This document shows positions 53,486-62,189 of a DNA stretch of 64,000 nucleotides, one piece after another. A program made the translations under genes and the position numbers. The notes below the pieces were generated by a model, which searched no databases, was not told where the DNA came from, and was given only the letters and a program-made list of their open reading frames with translations. This DNA is from Limisphaera sp026417315. Its GTDB lineage: Bacteria; Verrucomicrobiota; Verrucomicrobiia; Limisphaerales; Limisphaeraceae. Position 1 is the first letter of the stretch. Each line of letters starts with the position of its first letter. The stretch is taken from the NCBI RefSeq assembly GCF_049537125.1, contig NZ_JBMVQY010000002.1:248001-312000 (forward strand). Direction: 5' to 3'.

Positions 53486-54202
53486 TCAATCCTCGGTGAT
53501 GGTCCGCAGCCGCCGCTCCAGCTCTTGCCGCAACGACTCTCGCTCGGTCTCCGAGGCTTCGCGCGGCACCCACAGCCGCGGCCCCAGCACCACCTCCCAG
53601 ACCGAAAACGGCAGCGGCACCAGAAACCCGTCCCAGCTCCGCAACCGCACCCGCCAACTCAGCCGATAGGAGGCCGGCACGATCGGCAGTCCGGTCACCT
53701 GCGCCAGCGCAATGACCCCCTCCTGCACCACGTAGCGCGGACCGCGCGGTCCGTCGGGCGTGATCGCCAGATCGTACCCGCGTTCGGCCCACGTGGTCAG
53801 CTCCAGCAACGCCTGGGGCCCGCGCCGACTCGACGATCCCCGCACCGGTTGCACACCGTAACACTCCAAAACGGCGGCCAGAAACCCGCCATCCCGGCTC
53901 GCACTCACCAATGCGGCCAACCCCGCCGCGCGCGAGTGCGGCCGCGCAAACACCCGGTACGCTTCCAGACACAACGCCAGCCGGTTGTGCCACATGACGT
54001 AAATCGCCTGCCCCGGCCAGTCCGCACCATACCCGCCCCGGTCCAGCAGCCTACGGCGCAGCGTCCTCGTCAAACCGCGCCCCAGCAGGTACAGCAGCCG
54101 GGCCGCCCACCGCTGCCACGGCGTCGGCGCATGCGGAATCACCGGACCTCCCCGGTGTTTCCGCGCCACGGGCCCATCGGCTTGACGCACCGCCTCGTTC
54201 AT
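53486..54202 (-). CDS. DUF374 lysophospholipid acyltransferase family protein
   Basis: A 238-residue acyltransferase-like protein. The catalytic His region is AIYVMWHNRLALCLEAYR and the substrate loop ITPDGPRGPRYVVQEGVIAL with TGLPIVPASYRL, both typical of DUF374, a branch of the LpxL/PlsC superfamily. It probably acts on an inner-membrane lipid or lipid A precursor; the true acceptor is unknown. The start ATG overlaps the ruvA stop by four bases, so it is translated with ruvA, though the functions seem unrelated. Confidence 0.85.
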   Translation of the reverse strand: MNEAVRQADGPVARKHRGGPVIPHAPTPWQRWAARLLYLLGRGLTRTLRRRLLDRGGYGADWPGQAIYVMWHNRLALCLEAYRVFARPHSRAAGLAALVSASRDGGFLAAVLECYGVQPVRGSSSRRGPQALLELTTWAERGYDLAITPDGPRGPRYVVQEGVIALAQVTGLPIVPASYRLSWRVRLRSWDGFLVPLPFSVWEVVLGPRLWVPREASETERESLRQELERRLRTITED

Positions 54203-54813
54203 TTCGCCGACACGCTCCGTTTCAACGCCGCGCGCACCAGTTCCTCGACCGTCGCTTGCGGGCCCAACGCCGCCGCCACCGCGCGCACCGCCTCCTGCGC
54301 CTCGCCCGACTTGTACCCCAGCGCCATCAGGGCCAGCACCGCGTCGTTCCATTTGGCGTCAGTCAGCCCGACAGAAACCCCGCCGCCCGTTCCGCCCACC
54401 GGCAGCACCGGCCCCAGCTTGTCCTTCAACTCCACCACGATCCGCTCCGCCGTCTTGCGTCCCACACCCGGAATCCGCGACAACGCCCGCACATCCCCTC
54501 GCATCACCGCCTCCCGAAACGCCGGCACGCTCATTCCGCTCAACACACTCAAAGCCGTCTTGGGCCCGATGCCGTTCACCGTGTGAATGAGGAGTCGAAA
54601 CGTGTCCCGTTCCTCCGCCGTGGCGAATCCGTACAGCAGATGCGCATCCTCGCGCACGATCAGTTCCGTCAAGAGTCGCACCGGCTGGCCCACCGCCGGC
54701 AACTTGTCATACGACGACAGCGGAATGAACACCTGATATCCCACGCCGTGCACGTCCACCAACACCTCCGTGGGCGAAGCCTCCACCAACGTGCCATGCA
54801 AAAAGGCGATCAT
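54199..54813 (-). CDS. ruvA: Holliday junction branch migration protein RuvA
   Basis: A 204-residue tetrameric DNA-binding protein that grips four-way junctions and loads RuvB. The N-terminal OB fold begins MIAFLHGTLVEASPTEVLVD with GVGYQVFIPL, the acidic pin region is ELIVREDAHLLYGF, the two helix-hairpin-helix motifs are VNGIGPKTALSVLSG and IPGVGRKTAERIVVEL, and the C-terminal RuvB-binding helix domain has DAVLALMALGYKSGEAQEAV. ATG 54813 gives the family start. It follows ruvC by 72 bases; ruvB is not in the window. Confidence 0.95.
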   Translation of the reverse strand: MIAFLHGTLVEASPTEVLVDVHGVGYQVFIPLSSYDKLPAVGQPVRLLTELIVREDAHLLYGFATAEERDTFRLLIHTVNGIGPKTALSVLSGMSVPAFREAVMRGDVRALSRIPGVGRKTAERIVVELKDKLGPVLPVGGTGGGVSVGLTDAKWNDAVLALMALGYKSGEAQEAVRAVAAALGPQATVEELVRAALKRSVSAK

Positions 54814-54885
54814 CGTGCCGTGAATCTGTGACTGGGTGCCGAACCGTCCACCCGGCCGCGTGCCGTGCAACCTGCCCCTGCCACC

Positions 54886-55488
54886 TCAGAGCCGGCGTTC
54901 GCCCGAGGCGGCCCACGGACGCCCCTGCGTCTGCCAGTGTGCCACCGCCAGGGCCAGCGCATCCGCGGCATCCGGCGCCGGCGTCTCCGGCAGCGACAAC
55001 ATCCGCTGCACCATTCGCGCCACGGCAAGCTTGGCCGCCGCTCCGTGCCCCGTGATCGCCAGCTTCACCCGCCGGGGCGCGATCTCGTAAATCTCCAAAC
55101 CGAACTCGGCCAGCACGGCCAGCGCCGCTCCCCGGGCTTCCCCCATCACCAGGGCCGTCCGCACGTTCCGGGCATGAAACAAGCCTTCCAGGATCACCAC
55201 CGTGGGCCGATGCACTTCCACAATCTCCCGCAGTCGCCGCGCAATCGCGCGCAAACACTCCGTCCGGGACCAGGCCCGCGGACACGCGATCGTTCCATAG
55301 TCCACCGCACGAAGCCCCGACCCCTCCCGCGCCACCAGCCCATAGCCGGTCCCCCGCAGCGAAGGATCCACCCCCAGCGCCAACCCCGGCGTCCGGTCCA
55401 CGGGTCCGGCCACCGCCGGCTCGGCCGAGCCCGAGGGTCTTCGCAACCGCGCCTGCAGCTCGGCGTACGCTTTGATCGAAATCCCCAT
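54886..55488 (-). CDS. ruvC: Crossover junction endodeoxyribonuclease RuvC
   Basis: A 200-residue RNase H-fold nuclease that resolves Holliday junctions. Catalytic acids are seen: Asp41 in ALGVDPSLRGTGYGLV, Glu in TVVILEGLFHARN, and the Asp pair in PDAADALALAVAHWQ. GEARGAALAVLAEFGLEIYE matches the dimer helix. The N-terminus is about 34 residues longer than in E. coli RuvC and is basic and Pro/Ala-rich; a start closer to the core was not found, so ATG 55488 is used. Followed by ruvA on the same strand. Confidence 0.92.
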   Translation of the reverse strand: MGISIKAYAELQARLRRPSGSAEPAVAGPVDRTPGLALGVDPSLRGTGYGLVAREGSGLRAVDYGTIACPRAWSRTECLRAIARRLREIVEVHRPTVVILEGLFHARNVRTALVMGEARGAALAVLAEFGLEIYEIAPRRVKLAITGHGAAAKLAVARMVQRMLSLPETPAPDAADALALAVAHWQTQGRPWAASGERRL

Positions 55489-55621
55489 CGCGCCCAATCT
55501 GCCAGTCCCGAGCGTCCCGTCCAATGGCGAAATACCGCCCCGGTGCATTTCGCGCCTTCCGGGTCCGGCGATTTCCGTTGGCCCCGGCCCGGCCGCCTCA
55601 TCCCGTGCGGCGCCTTCCGCC

Positions 55622-56956
55622 TCAATCGAACACCCACCGACACACCCACACCGACACCACCATCGCCACCACGTCCGTGGTGAGCCCCGCCCAAAGCGCA
55701 TGCCGGATCCGTTGCACCCCGACCGCGCCGAAATACACCGCCAACACGTAAAACGTCGTCTCCGTGCTGCCGTAGAGCGTCCCGCCCATCCGCGCCAGCA
55801 AACTATCCGGCCCGTGCGTGCGCACCAGCTCCGTAAACACCCCCAGCGCCCCGCTCCCGCTCAGCGGTCGCACCAGCGCCAGAGGCAGCAACTCCGCCGG
55901 GAACCCCAACCACCCCAGCACCGGCGTCAGCCACCGACTCAACAGCTCCACACCGCCGGCCGCCCGAAACATCCCGATGGCCACCAGCATCGCCACCAAA
56001 TACGGAATGATCCGGACGGCGACTTCGAACCCCTCCCGCGCCCCGGCCACGAACTCCTCGTACACCCGGACCCGCCGCAGGGCCGCGTACAACGGGAACC
56101 ACGCCAGCAGAAACGGCACCGCCAGTTGTGACAGGCCCTGCAATCCCCGCACGGCCCAACCCGCCACGCCCGGGGCAGCCCCATCTCTCGGGCCCCAAAC
56201 CTGCACCGCCCATAACGCCACGAAAAAAACCACCAATCCCCACAAAAGCAGCAGCCCCCACCATGCCAGCGGTGCCGGCTCCGGCTGCGCCTGTTCCTCC
56301 ACAGGCGGACTCGCCGCCCCTGATTCCTCGTTCGACGTGCGCCGTGGCGACGTCGCTTCGCGGGGCGGGAGCCGAAACCATCGCAGCCGCTCCAGGACCT
56401 TCGCCGCCGTCACCGCTGTGACCGCACTGCACAACGTCGCCACCAACGCCGTCCCCACAATCGCCGTCGGTTCCCGTGCCTGCTGCGCCGCCAGCACCGC
56501 CATGGCCGTCACCGGCACCAGTTGCACCGAGCCCGTGTTCAACGCCAGAAAGGTGCACATCGCATTGGTCGCCGTGCCCGGCTGCGGATTCAGCTTGTCC
56601 AGCTCCCGCATCGCCCGCAGTCCCAGGGGCGTGGCCGCATTGCCCAGGCCGAGCATGTTCGCCGCCAGGTTCAACACCATCGCCCCCATGGCCGGATGAT
56701 CCCCGGGCACATCGGGAAACAACCGTCGCATCACCGGCCGGAGTGCCCGCGCCAGGGCCTGCACCAACCCCGCCCGTTCCGCCAACCGCATCATCCCCAG
56801 CCACAGCGCCATTAGGCCCACCAGCGGCAACGCCACCTCCAGTACGGCCACACGCGCCATCTCCAGGGCCCGGCCCGTCAGCAACTCCAGCCGGCCCGAC
56901 GCACCGGCCAGAATTACCGCTCCCACCAGCATGCCGAGCCACAGATAATTCAGCAT
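55622..56956 (-). CDS. Fused SpmA/SpmB-like nucleoside-recognition-domain membrane protein
   Basis: A 444-residue membrane protein with two Gate (nucleoside recognition) domains. The first half resembles SpmA: LPLVGLMALWLGMMRLAERA, NLAANMLGLGNAATPLGLRAM and the conserved TNAMCTFLALNTGSVQLVP. A Glu/Pro-rich linker follows, then an SpmB-like half with FPLYAALRRVRVYEEFVAGA, PYLVAMLVAIGMFRAAGG, LPLALVRPLSGSGALG and GSTETTFYVLAVYFGAVGV. In Bacillus these are separate spore maturation proteins; the fused form is widespread in non-spore-formers and of unknown transport function. It follows the AEC permease by 27 bases. Confidence 0.87.
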   Translation of the reverse strand: MLNYLWLGMLVGAVILAGASGRLELLTGRALEMARVAVLEVALPLVGLMALWLGMMRLAERAGLVQALARALRPVMRRLFPDVPGDHPAMGAMVLNLAANMLGLGNAATPLGLRAMRELDKLNPQPGTATNAMCTFLALNTGSVQLVPVTAMAVLAAQQAREPTAIVGTALVATLCSAVTAVTAAKVLERLRWFRLPPREATSPRRTSNEESGAASPPVEEQAQPEPAPLAWWGLLLLWGLVVFFVALWAVQVWGPRDGAAPGVAGWAVRGLQGLSQLAVPFLLAWFPLYAALRRVRVYEEFVAGAREGFEVAVRIIPYLVAMLVAIGMFRAAGGVELLSRWLTPVLGWLGFPAELLPLALVRPLSGSGALGVFTELVRTHGPDSLLARMGGTLYGSTETTFYVLAVYFGAVGVQRIRHALWAGLTTDVVAMVVSVWVCRWVFD

Positions 56957-56983
56957 AGACGCTCCGCTGCGCCTCCACGCGGT

Positions 56984-57946
56984 TCAAAACTCCGCCCCAC
57001 CGCCAATCCACGCCAAACCGGCCCGGATCCACAAGGGCATCGTCACCAGCGAGACCACGGAGGTGCTCAAGACCACCTGCAACGCCGTCGCCACATCGCC
57101 GCCGTACTGCCGCGCCATCACGATGGGAAACACCGCGGCCGGCATCGCCGCCTCCAGCACCAGGACCCGCTGGAGTTCGGGGGTGCCGGGCAGCAGCCGC
57201 GCCAGCAGCAGAAACAGCGCGGGCAACACACCCAGCCGCAACACCACCGCCGTGCCCATCACACGCCAACCTGCGGCCGAACGGAACCGACCCAGGTGAT
57301 CCGCCACCACCGCCCCGATCAACAGCAGGGCCGTCGGAATGGCGCACTGGCCCAGCCAGTGCAACGCCGTGCGCACCGGCACGGGAATCCAGGCCTGGCC
57401 CTGCACACTGTTGAGCAGCAGTGCCACCACGATTGCCACCAACGGCGCATTCAGCAACCGTCGCCAGTCGATCCGACCCGTCCCGCGTGCCGCCAGTCCC
57501 AGTACGCCCAGCGTCCACAACGCCGTTTCCACCCCCACCATGAACAAAAACAAAACCCCCGTCGTGGCCTTGTCGAACAACAACACCGCCAGCGGAATCG
57601 GCACGTAGCCGTAATTGTAAATCCCCACCGTCACCGTGAACGTGCGCACGGCTGCCGACTCCCTCAACCCGTGAAGTCGTCGTGCGGCCGCTGCCACCGC
57701 CATCCCCAGCGCCACCGTGACAAACCCCGTCAGCGGCGCCCACACCAGATTCCGCCACTGGCCCAGTGCCGGATTCCCCAACGCCGAGTCCAGCACCAGG
57801 CAGGGCACCAACAACTGAATCGTCACCCGCAACAGGCTTGCATCCGCTTCCTCTGTCAACCACTCCAGCCGCCGCACCGCAAAACCGCAAGCAATGATCC
57901 CGAACACCGGCAGCACCGCCGCCAGAATCGTCGGATAGGGATTCAT
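56984..57946 (-). CDS. AEC-family permease
   Basis: A 320-residue membrane protein of the auxin efflux carrier family. It begins ILAAVLPVFGIIACGFAVRR, has about ten hydrophobic helices in two inverted halves, with VTVGIYNYGYVPIPLAVLLF at the first crossover and EAAMPAAVFPIVMARQYGGD near the second, both family-typical. Bacterial members export or import small organic acids such as malate. It lies 15 bases after the unknown gene and 27 before the SpmA/B-like gene, all on the same strand, so one transcript is likely. Confidence 0.9.
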   Translation of the reverse strand: MNPYPTILAAVLPVFGIIACGFAVRRLEWLTEEADASLLRVTIQLLVPCLVLDSALGNPALGQWRNLVWAPLTGFVTVALGMAVAAAARRLHGLRESAAVRTFTVTVGIYNYGYVPIPLAVLLFDKATTGVLFLFMVGVETALWTLGVLGLAARGTGRIDWRRLLNAPLVAIVVALLLNSVQGQAWIPVPVRTALHWLGQCAIPTALLLIGAVVADHLGRFRSAAGWRVMGTAVVLRLGVLPALFLLLARLLPGTPELQRVLVLEAAMPAAVFPIVMARQYGGDVATALQVVLSTSVVSLVTMPLWIRAGLAWIGGGAEF

Positions 57947-57961
57947 CCGGCCCTCGTGGTT

Positions 57962-58522
57962 TCAACCCTGCCGGCCTGATCCCGCGCCCCCGACAAACGT
58001 GGCGAGCACGGCCTCGAATTCCGCCCGTTGCAGCGCCCGCGCCGCCTGCCCCTCGGCCGATTCCTCGCGCCCCTGCAGCTCCGTGCACAAATCGACAAAC
58101 GCGTACGGATCCCACCGTCCCCCGGGCAACAGCCGCCGGGCCCAGCCCGCCGTTCCATGACGCTCCAACACTGCACCTGCCTCCCGCCCCAGGCGCTCCA
58201 ATGCGGGATGCGCCCCGGTCCGACGCCACCAGTATTTCGAGTTCCACGGGTCCGGTTCCCGCCGGTGCACGATCGCGTGCACAAGCGCCGCGTCGGCTGA
58301 CGGGTCCGACTGCACCAGCTCATGCGCCGCGTTCCAGTGATCGTGCCACAACAACACCAGGGCACGAATGACCACACTGCGCCTCCTGGCCGCGGGTTCC
58401 GCTTCTTCCAAAGAAACCAACCGCGCCAGGATCTCGGATTCCGACCACGTGCCCGCACGCCGGTCCGGCCCCAGATGCGCCGGCGTCTCCGTGTTCAGCA
58501 ATTCAAACCAGTCGGTGCTCAT
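57962..58522 (-). CDS. Conserved protein of unknown function with HRREPD..N..YW motif
   Basis: A 186-residue soluble protein, no signal peptide or membrane segment. The middle has LVLLWHDHWNAAHELVQSD and VHAIVHRREPDPWNSKYWW, then GAHPALERLG and WDPYAFVDLCTE. This His/Asp/Trp-rich pattern is one I associate with an uncharacterised family in Planctomycetota and Verrucomicrobiota; I cannot name a function. The conserved His and Asp residues suggest a metal site. Its ATG overlaps the stop of the NAD(P)HX repair gene by four bases, so it is translationally coupled to it. Confidence 0.75.
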   Translation of the reverse strand: MSTDWFELLNTETPAHLGPDRRAGTWSESEILARLVSLEEAEPAARRRSVVIRALVLLWHDHWNAAHELVQSDPSADAALVHAIVHRREPDPWNSKYWWRRTGAHPALERLGREAGAVLERHGTAGWARRLLPGGRWDPYAFVDLCTELQGREESAEGQAARALQRAEFEAVLATFVGGAGSGRQG

Positions 58523-59985
58523 CCCTCGGCCCTCTCTTGCGTGCTTGTCTCTTCCGCCGGTTCGACAGGCGCGGGCCTTGCCTCTCCCAGCCGGCTCACC
58601 AGATCCTCGATGACCCAGTTGTCCCGCTCTGTCTCCAGCTGATCCGCCACGGCCCCGTGTTGCCAGACCGCAAACCGCAGCGCCTGCAACGGATCGGCGT
58701 GCGACCACGGTTGCGCCAACCAGCCCGCGATGTACCCCGCCAGCACATCCCCGCTGCCGCCCTGCGCCAAACCCGGATTGCCCGAGGAGTTCACATACAC
58801 CGCACCCTCGTACCGACCCACCAGCGTTTGGTACCCTTTCAACACCACCCATGCCCCGCCGAAGCGCTCCGACAATGCCCGCAATGCGCCCGCGCGATCC
58901 GCTTGCACCTGCGCGGCCGTGGTGCGCAGCATGCGCGCCGCCTCCCCCGGATGAGGCGTCAGCACCCGAATGGCGCCTCGGGGCACCGGCTCCGGCGGCA
59001 CCCAGTCCAGGGCACTCGCATCCACGATCACCGGCACCGGGGCATCGCGCCACAACCGCCTACACGCCTGCACGATTTCCGCCGGCACATCCGGCGCTGC
59101 CAGGCCGGGACCGATCAACACGGCCGAGTAGTTGCCCGGCAACGCATGCGCCGCCGACCACGGATGCACCATCACCGACTGCAATTGCGAAGCCACCGGA
59201 CCGTACACCGGCGCCGGCGTCAACAGCGTGATCAAGCCCGGCCGGGCCCGCTGCGCGCCCCGCGCCGCCAACACGGCCGCCCCGTGAAACCCCAAACTCC
59301 CCGCCACGATCGCCAGATGCCCGAACGTGCCCTTGTGCGCCATCGCCGGCCGGGCGGGCGGCCAGTCCTCGAAATCCTCCGGCAGGGTCCAAAGCCGGTC
59401 ACTGGTCACAGGGCAGGGGACCAGCCCGATGTCCGGAATCACCTCCAACCGTCCCGTGAAGGCCGCGGCTTCCGTCCGCAGCAAACCTTGTTTGGGTGCC
59501 GCCAGCGTGAGCGTCCAGGCCGCCCGCACCGCCGCGCCCCAGGGTTCACCCCGATCCGCGTCCAGACCGGAGGGAACATCCACGGACACCACCCGGGCCC
59601 CCGCCGCATTCAAGCGCTGGATCAATGCACACCATCCGGCATCCAGGGGACGATTCAGTCCGATGCCGAACAGTCCATCCAGCACCCAGTGCGGCCGTCG
59701 CGTCAGCGCCGCTTCCAGCGCCGACATCGCCGCGGCCGGATCCCGCACCTCCAGGACTTCAACGCGTCGATCCGTGAGGTGCGGCACCGCGGCGCGCGCG
59801 TCGTCCCCGTTGTGCCCCTTGCCGGCCAGCACAAGCACGCGGTCCCCGCGCCGGGTGCGCTCCCGCAGGCGCGCAGCTACGAGCGCGCCCACCCGCGCGA
59901 TCACACCCGCCTCGGTGCGACCCGCTGCCCAACTGGCTTGTTCCCACTGGCGCATCTGCGCCACACTGACGACAGGCACCGGCAT
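58519..59985 (-). CDS. nnr: Bifunctional NAD(P)H-hydrate epimerase / ADP-dependent dehydratase
   Basis: A 488-residue two-domain repair enzyme. The N-terminal YjeF domain (about 1-205) with VLVLAGKGHNGDDARAAVPH and SVDVPSGLDADRGEPWG epimerises damaged NAD(P)H hydrates. The C-terminal ribokinase-like domain (about 215-475) with HKGTFGHLAIVAGSLGFHGA, VLTPHPGEAARML and SSGNPGLAQGGSGDVLAGYI dehydrates them using ADP. The ATG at 59985 starts MPVPVVSVAQMRQWEQAS, as in relatives; the frame stays open upstream without similarity. It heads the minus-strand block and overlaps the next gene by ATGA. Confidence 0.94.
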   Translation of the reverse strand: MPVPVVSVAQMRQWEQASWAAGRTEAGVIARVGALVAARLRERTRRGDRVLVLAGKGHNGDDARAAVPHLTDRRVEVLEVRDPAAAMSALEAALTRRPHWVLDGLFGIGLNRPLDAGWCALIQRLNAAGARVVSVDVPSGLDADRGEPWGAAVRAAWTLTLAAPKQGLLRTEAAAFTGRLEVIPDIGLVPCPVTSDRLWTLPEDFEDWPPARPAMAHKGTFGHLAIVAGSLGFHGAAVLAARGAQRARPGLITLLTPAPVYGPVASQLQSVMVHPWSAAHALPGNYSAVLIGPGLAAPDVPAEIVQACRRLWRDAPVPVIVDASALDWVPPEPVPRGAIRVLTPHPGEAARMLRTTAAQVQADRAGALRALSERFGGAWVVLKGYQTLVGRYEGAVYVNSSGNPGLAQGGSGDVLAGYIAGWLAQPWSHADPLQALRFAVWQHGAVADQLETERDNWVIEDLVSRLGEARPAPVEPAEETSTQERAEG

Positions 59986-60632
59986 GGTTTTGACCTGTTT
60001 CCCGCGTGTTCCCGGGAATCTGGTTGGCCTGTACTCGGTTTTCCCGGACTCCAACCCGGCAATGCCCGCGCCCCTGGAGAGGCTTCGCCCGGCAACGCGA
60101 TTGGGCCTCTTGCCTCGAATCCAACGCGCGCGGTGTATCGCTCCCGCTTTGTACCGGGCCCGGAGTGGAGAAACAAGGTCGCGTTGGTCCGCCTGCCCCG
60201 GGTCACGGAGAAAGGCTCGAGCAGTTGCTTGGGCCACGATCCTGTTCGGCCCGATACTCCTGCGGACGGGGGAGGGCGGGATGAAACCCGGCGTACAGCC
60301 CGACCGCGGGCGGTCCAGAGGGCGGTATCCCGGTGATCAGCCTCGATGCCCCGCCTGCGGGCCGGAGCCCTGTGTCGCACCGGGGTGGACTCCAGTGTGC
60401 GACACGATTTCGGTTCGGTGCAGGACGATTCCCACGCGGCGTTTCCTGCGTTTCTGTGGGCTCGCCGGGATCCTGCCTACACGCGGGTCCCGGGTCGACC
60501 CCTACCGGCCGCCCGGCCCGGAACGGCTCGGAAAGCTCCGTGGATCGGGCCGCCGATTGGGTCCGTGAGAGCCGAGAGGCAGGCGATACCCTCAGCTTTT
60601 TGACATCCCCGAAGGTGCCCGGCACAATCAAG
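59986..60632. other. Intergenic region between divergent genes
   Basis: A 647-base gap between the NAD(P)HX repair gene and the coiled-coil gene. Only the promoter at 60600-60628 was recognised. Open frames in it lack any family similarity and codon pattern. Confidence 0.5.
60600..60628 (+). promoter_or_regulatory. Sigma-70-type promoter of the coiled-coil gene
   Basis: A perfect TTGACA (60600-60605) and CACAAT (60623-60628, four of six) are exactly 17 bases apart. The start site would be near 60635, on top of the ATG codons at 60633 and 60639, which implies a leaderless message or a start codon farther in. Confidence 0.55.
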
Positions 60633-61472
60633 ATGACGATGAATGTCTGGCAGGCATATGAGGAACTGAAAGAGGCGCTGGGCCCGGAGGCTTCCCGGAA
60701 GGTGGCCATGGTGCTGGATGCGCTGGCGCAGGAGCACGTGCGCTCGGAGGTTCGGGAAGTAATCGATCCGCTCCAGGTGGCGCTGCGACAGCTTGCCGAG
60801 GCACAGGTGCGCACCGAGCAGGTAATCCAACCCCTCGGCGAGCGAATCGAGGCCCTGGCCGAAGCCCAGCGGCGGACCGAGGAGCGGCTCGATCGACTCG
60901 CCGAGGCCCAGCGGCGGACCGACGAACGCCTGGAAGCCCTCGCCCATCGGGTCGAGCAGCTGGCCGAGGCGCAACGCCGGACGGAGGAGCGGCTCGGTCA
61001 ACCCACCGAGCCTCTGCAGCGCACCGAGGAACTGCTGGAGGGGCTGTCGCGGCAGCTGGACGAGACCGATCAGCTGATCCGAGTGCTGACGATGACGGAA
61101 GGTTATACGCTCGAGAACACGGCCTACCGGACGCTGCCACCACTGTTGGAGAAGGATCATGGGCTGCGGCTGCGGGAGCGGCTGCGCCGGGATTTCGTGT
61201 TGGATACACGCGGCATACCGCTGGAGGTGAACATTCTGGGGCGCGGGGAGCGACAGGGTCAGCAGGTGTGGGTGGTGGGAGAGAGCAAGGCGCAGTTGTC
61301 GCGACAGGACGTGGACCGGTTCGTGGAGCGGCGACTGGGTCGGCTGGGCGAGCTGTTGGGGGGCCCGGTGTTCGGGGTGTTGGTGGCGCACATGGAAAGC
61401 GAGCCCGGGGTGCGGGACTACGCGCGCTCGAAGGGCGTGGCAGTGTACTTGTCCTACGAGTTCGACGCTTGA
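60633..61472 (+). CDS. Coiled-coil repeat protein with PD-(D/E)XK-like C-terminus
   Basis: A 279-residue protein in two parts. Residues about 45-155 form a long coiled coil with a repeated unit, LAEAQRRTEERL, seen three times almost unchanged plus weaker copies. The C-terminal 115 residues have ENTAYRTLPPLLEKDHGLRL, IPLEVNILGRGE and VWVVGESKAQLSRQDVDRF, where Glu-Ser-Lys after a strand fits the ExK of PD-(D/E)XK nucleases. Similar coiled-coil/nuclease-like proteins occur in cyanobacteria, archaea and thermophiles and are uncharacterised. ATG 60633 is used; 60639 is next. Stands alone, with its own promoter. Confidence 0.78.
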   Translation: MTMNVWQAYEELKEALGPEASRKVAMVLDALAQEHVRSEVREVIDPLQVALRQLAEAQVRTEQVIQPLGERIEALAEAQRRTEERLDRLAEAQRRTDERLEALAHRVEQLAEAQRRTEERLGQPTEPLQRTEELLEGLSRQLDETDQLIRVLTMTEGYTLENTAYRTLPPLLEKDHGLRLRERLRRDFVLDTRGIPLEVNILGRGERQGQQVWVVGESKAQLSRQDVDRFVERRLGRLGELLGGPVFGVLVAHMESEPGVRDYARSKGVAVYLSYEFDA

Positions 61473-61917
61473 GGGCGGACCGGGTTGCCCGGTCGTTGGG
61501 ACAGCCATCGGCGGTCGTGAGCAGGGCCGCGCGAGTACCATGGGCCGGTGCAGACCCTGCCTCCGAACTGTCCGGCTCGGCGCGCGTCATCCCGCCGGCA
61601 GTGCGAAGCCGGCAGCCCGACCTGCTTGGCCTTCTGAATCCCCGAAGCAAAGCAGCCCGGATCGGTGTCCGGGAGCCCGGGGACGGGACCGAACACGGCA
61701 CGGAACAGTCCGAGCAACTGGACTCGCGGCACAGAGCAGGGCAGGAGGAAGCCTCCCCCGTGGGCGGGGCTGAGAGCCCGCCATGGTCGTCCGGATTCTC
61801 CAGCCGGCCTTTTGCGCCGCGGAGACTGGCTGCGACGGCGGGAACTTCGAATCCGGCGGGCCGAGCGCGGTCTGCCCAGTACTTGTATTCTTCTGCATGC
61901 TCCGTGGGCTTCTCCTC

Positions 61918-61978
61918 GTAGCCGCCGACGTGAGTCGGCGGACCAACTTCACATCCGCCGCGTTTCCGCGGCGGCTAC
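61918..61978. repeat. 61-base double-hairpin element, copy A
   Basis: The ends GTAGCCGCCG and CGGCGGCTAC are perfect 10-base inverted repeats. Inside are two further hairpins: CCGCCGAC-GTGA-GTCGGCGG (61922-61941) and CCGCCGCG-TTTC-CGCGGCGG (61955-61974). The same 61-base plan recurs at 62190. Confidence 0.85.
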
Positions 61979-62015
61979 CCGGTAACACCTGCATTCCCTG
62001 TGGGCTCTCAAACCG

Positions 62016-62039
62016 GTAGCCGCCGACATGAGTCGGCGG
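62016..62039. repeat. Palindromic unit GTAGCC-R-CCGAC type
   Basis: GTAG followed by CCGCCGAC-ATGA-GTCGGCGG, a perfect 8-base-pair stem with four-base loop, preceded by TGTGGGCTCTCA as other units are. Confidence 0.8.
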
Positions 62040-62055
62040 ATCCCAATCGTGTTGG

Positions 62056-62074
62056 CCCCGACGTCAGTCGGTGG
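62056..62074. repeat. Degenerate palindromic unit
   Basis: CCCCGACGTCAGTCGGTGG lacks the GTAG lead and has one mismatched arm base; it seems a worn copy of the same unit. Confidence 0.55.
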
Positions 62075-62076
62075 AC

Positions 62077-62163
62077 CTCTCTCTCATCTGCGTGTCCTGC
62101 GTGATCTGCGGGCTTTCACTCGTAGCCACCGACGTCAGTCGGTGGATCATCTCCAATCTGTGT
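62077..62163 (+). repeat. 87-base direct repeat, first copy
   Basis: Identical to 62387-62473, 310 bases away; similarity continues beyond with a two-base indel and one change to about 62184. It contains a palindromic unit at 62122-62145. Confidence 0.9.
62122..62145. repeat. Palindromic unit, CCACCGAC form
   Basis: GTAG then CCACCGAC-GTCA-GTCGGTGG, a perfect 8-base-pair stem. Both arms carry a compensating change relative to the CCGCCGAC form. Confidence 0.8.
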
Positions 62164-62189
62164 TCTGCGTGTTCCGCGGGCTCTGATTC

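Noticed and set aside
55622..56956. Evidence for sporulation
   Set aside because: SpmA/B-like fused proteins are common in non-spore-formers and no other sporulation gene is present.
55803..58247. Open frame of about 800 codons on the minus strand across the SpmA/B and AEC genes
   Set aside because: It is frame-shifted against two clear membrane proteins on the same strand; Gly/Ala-rich and motif-free.
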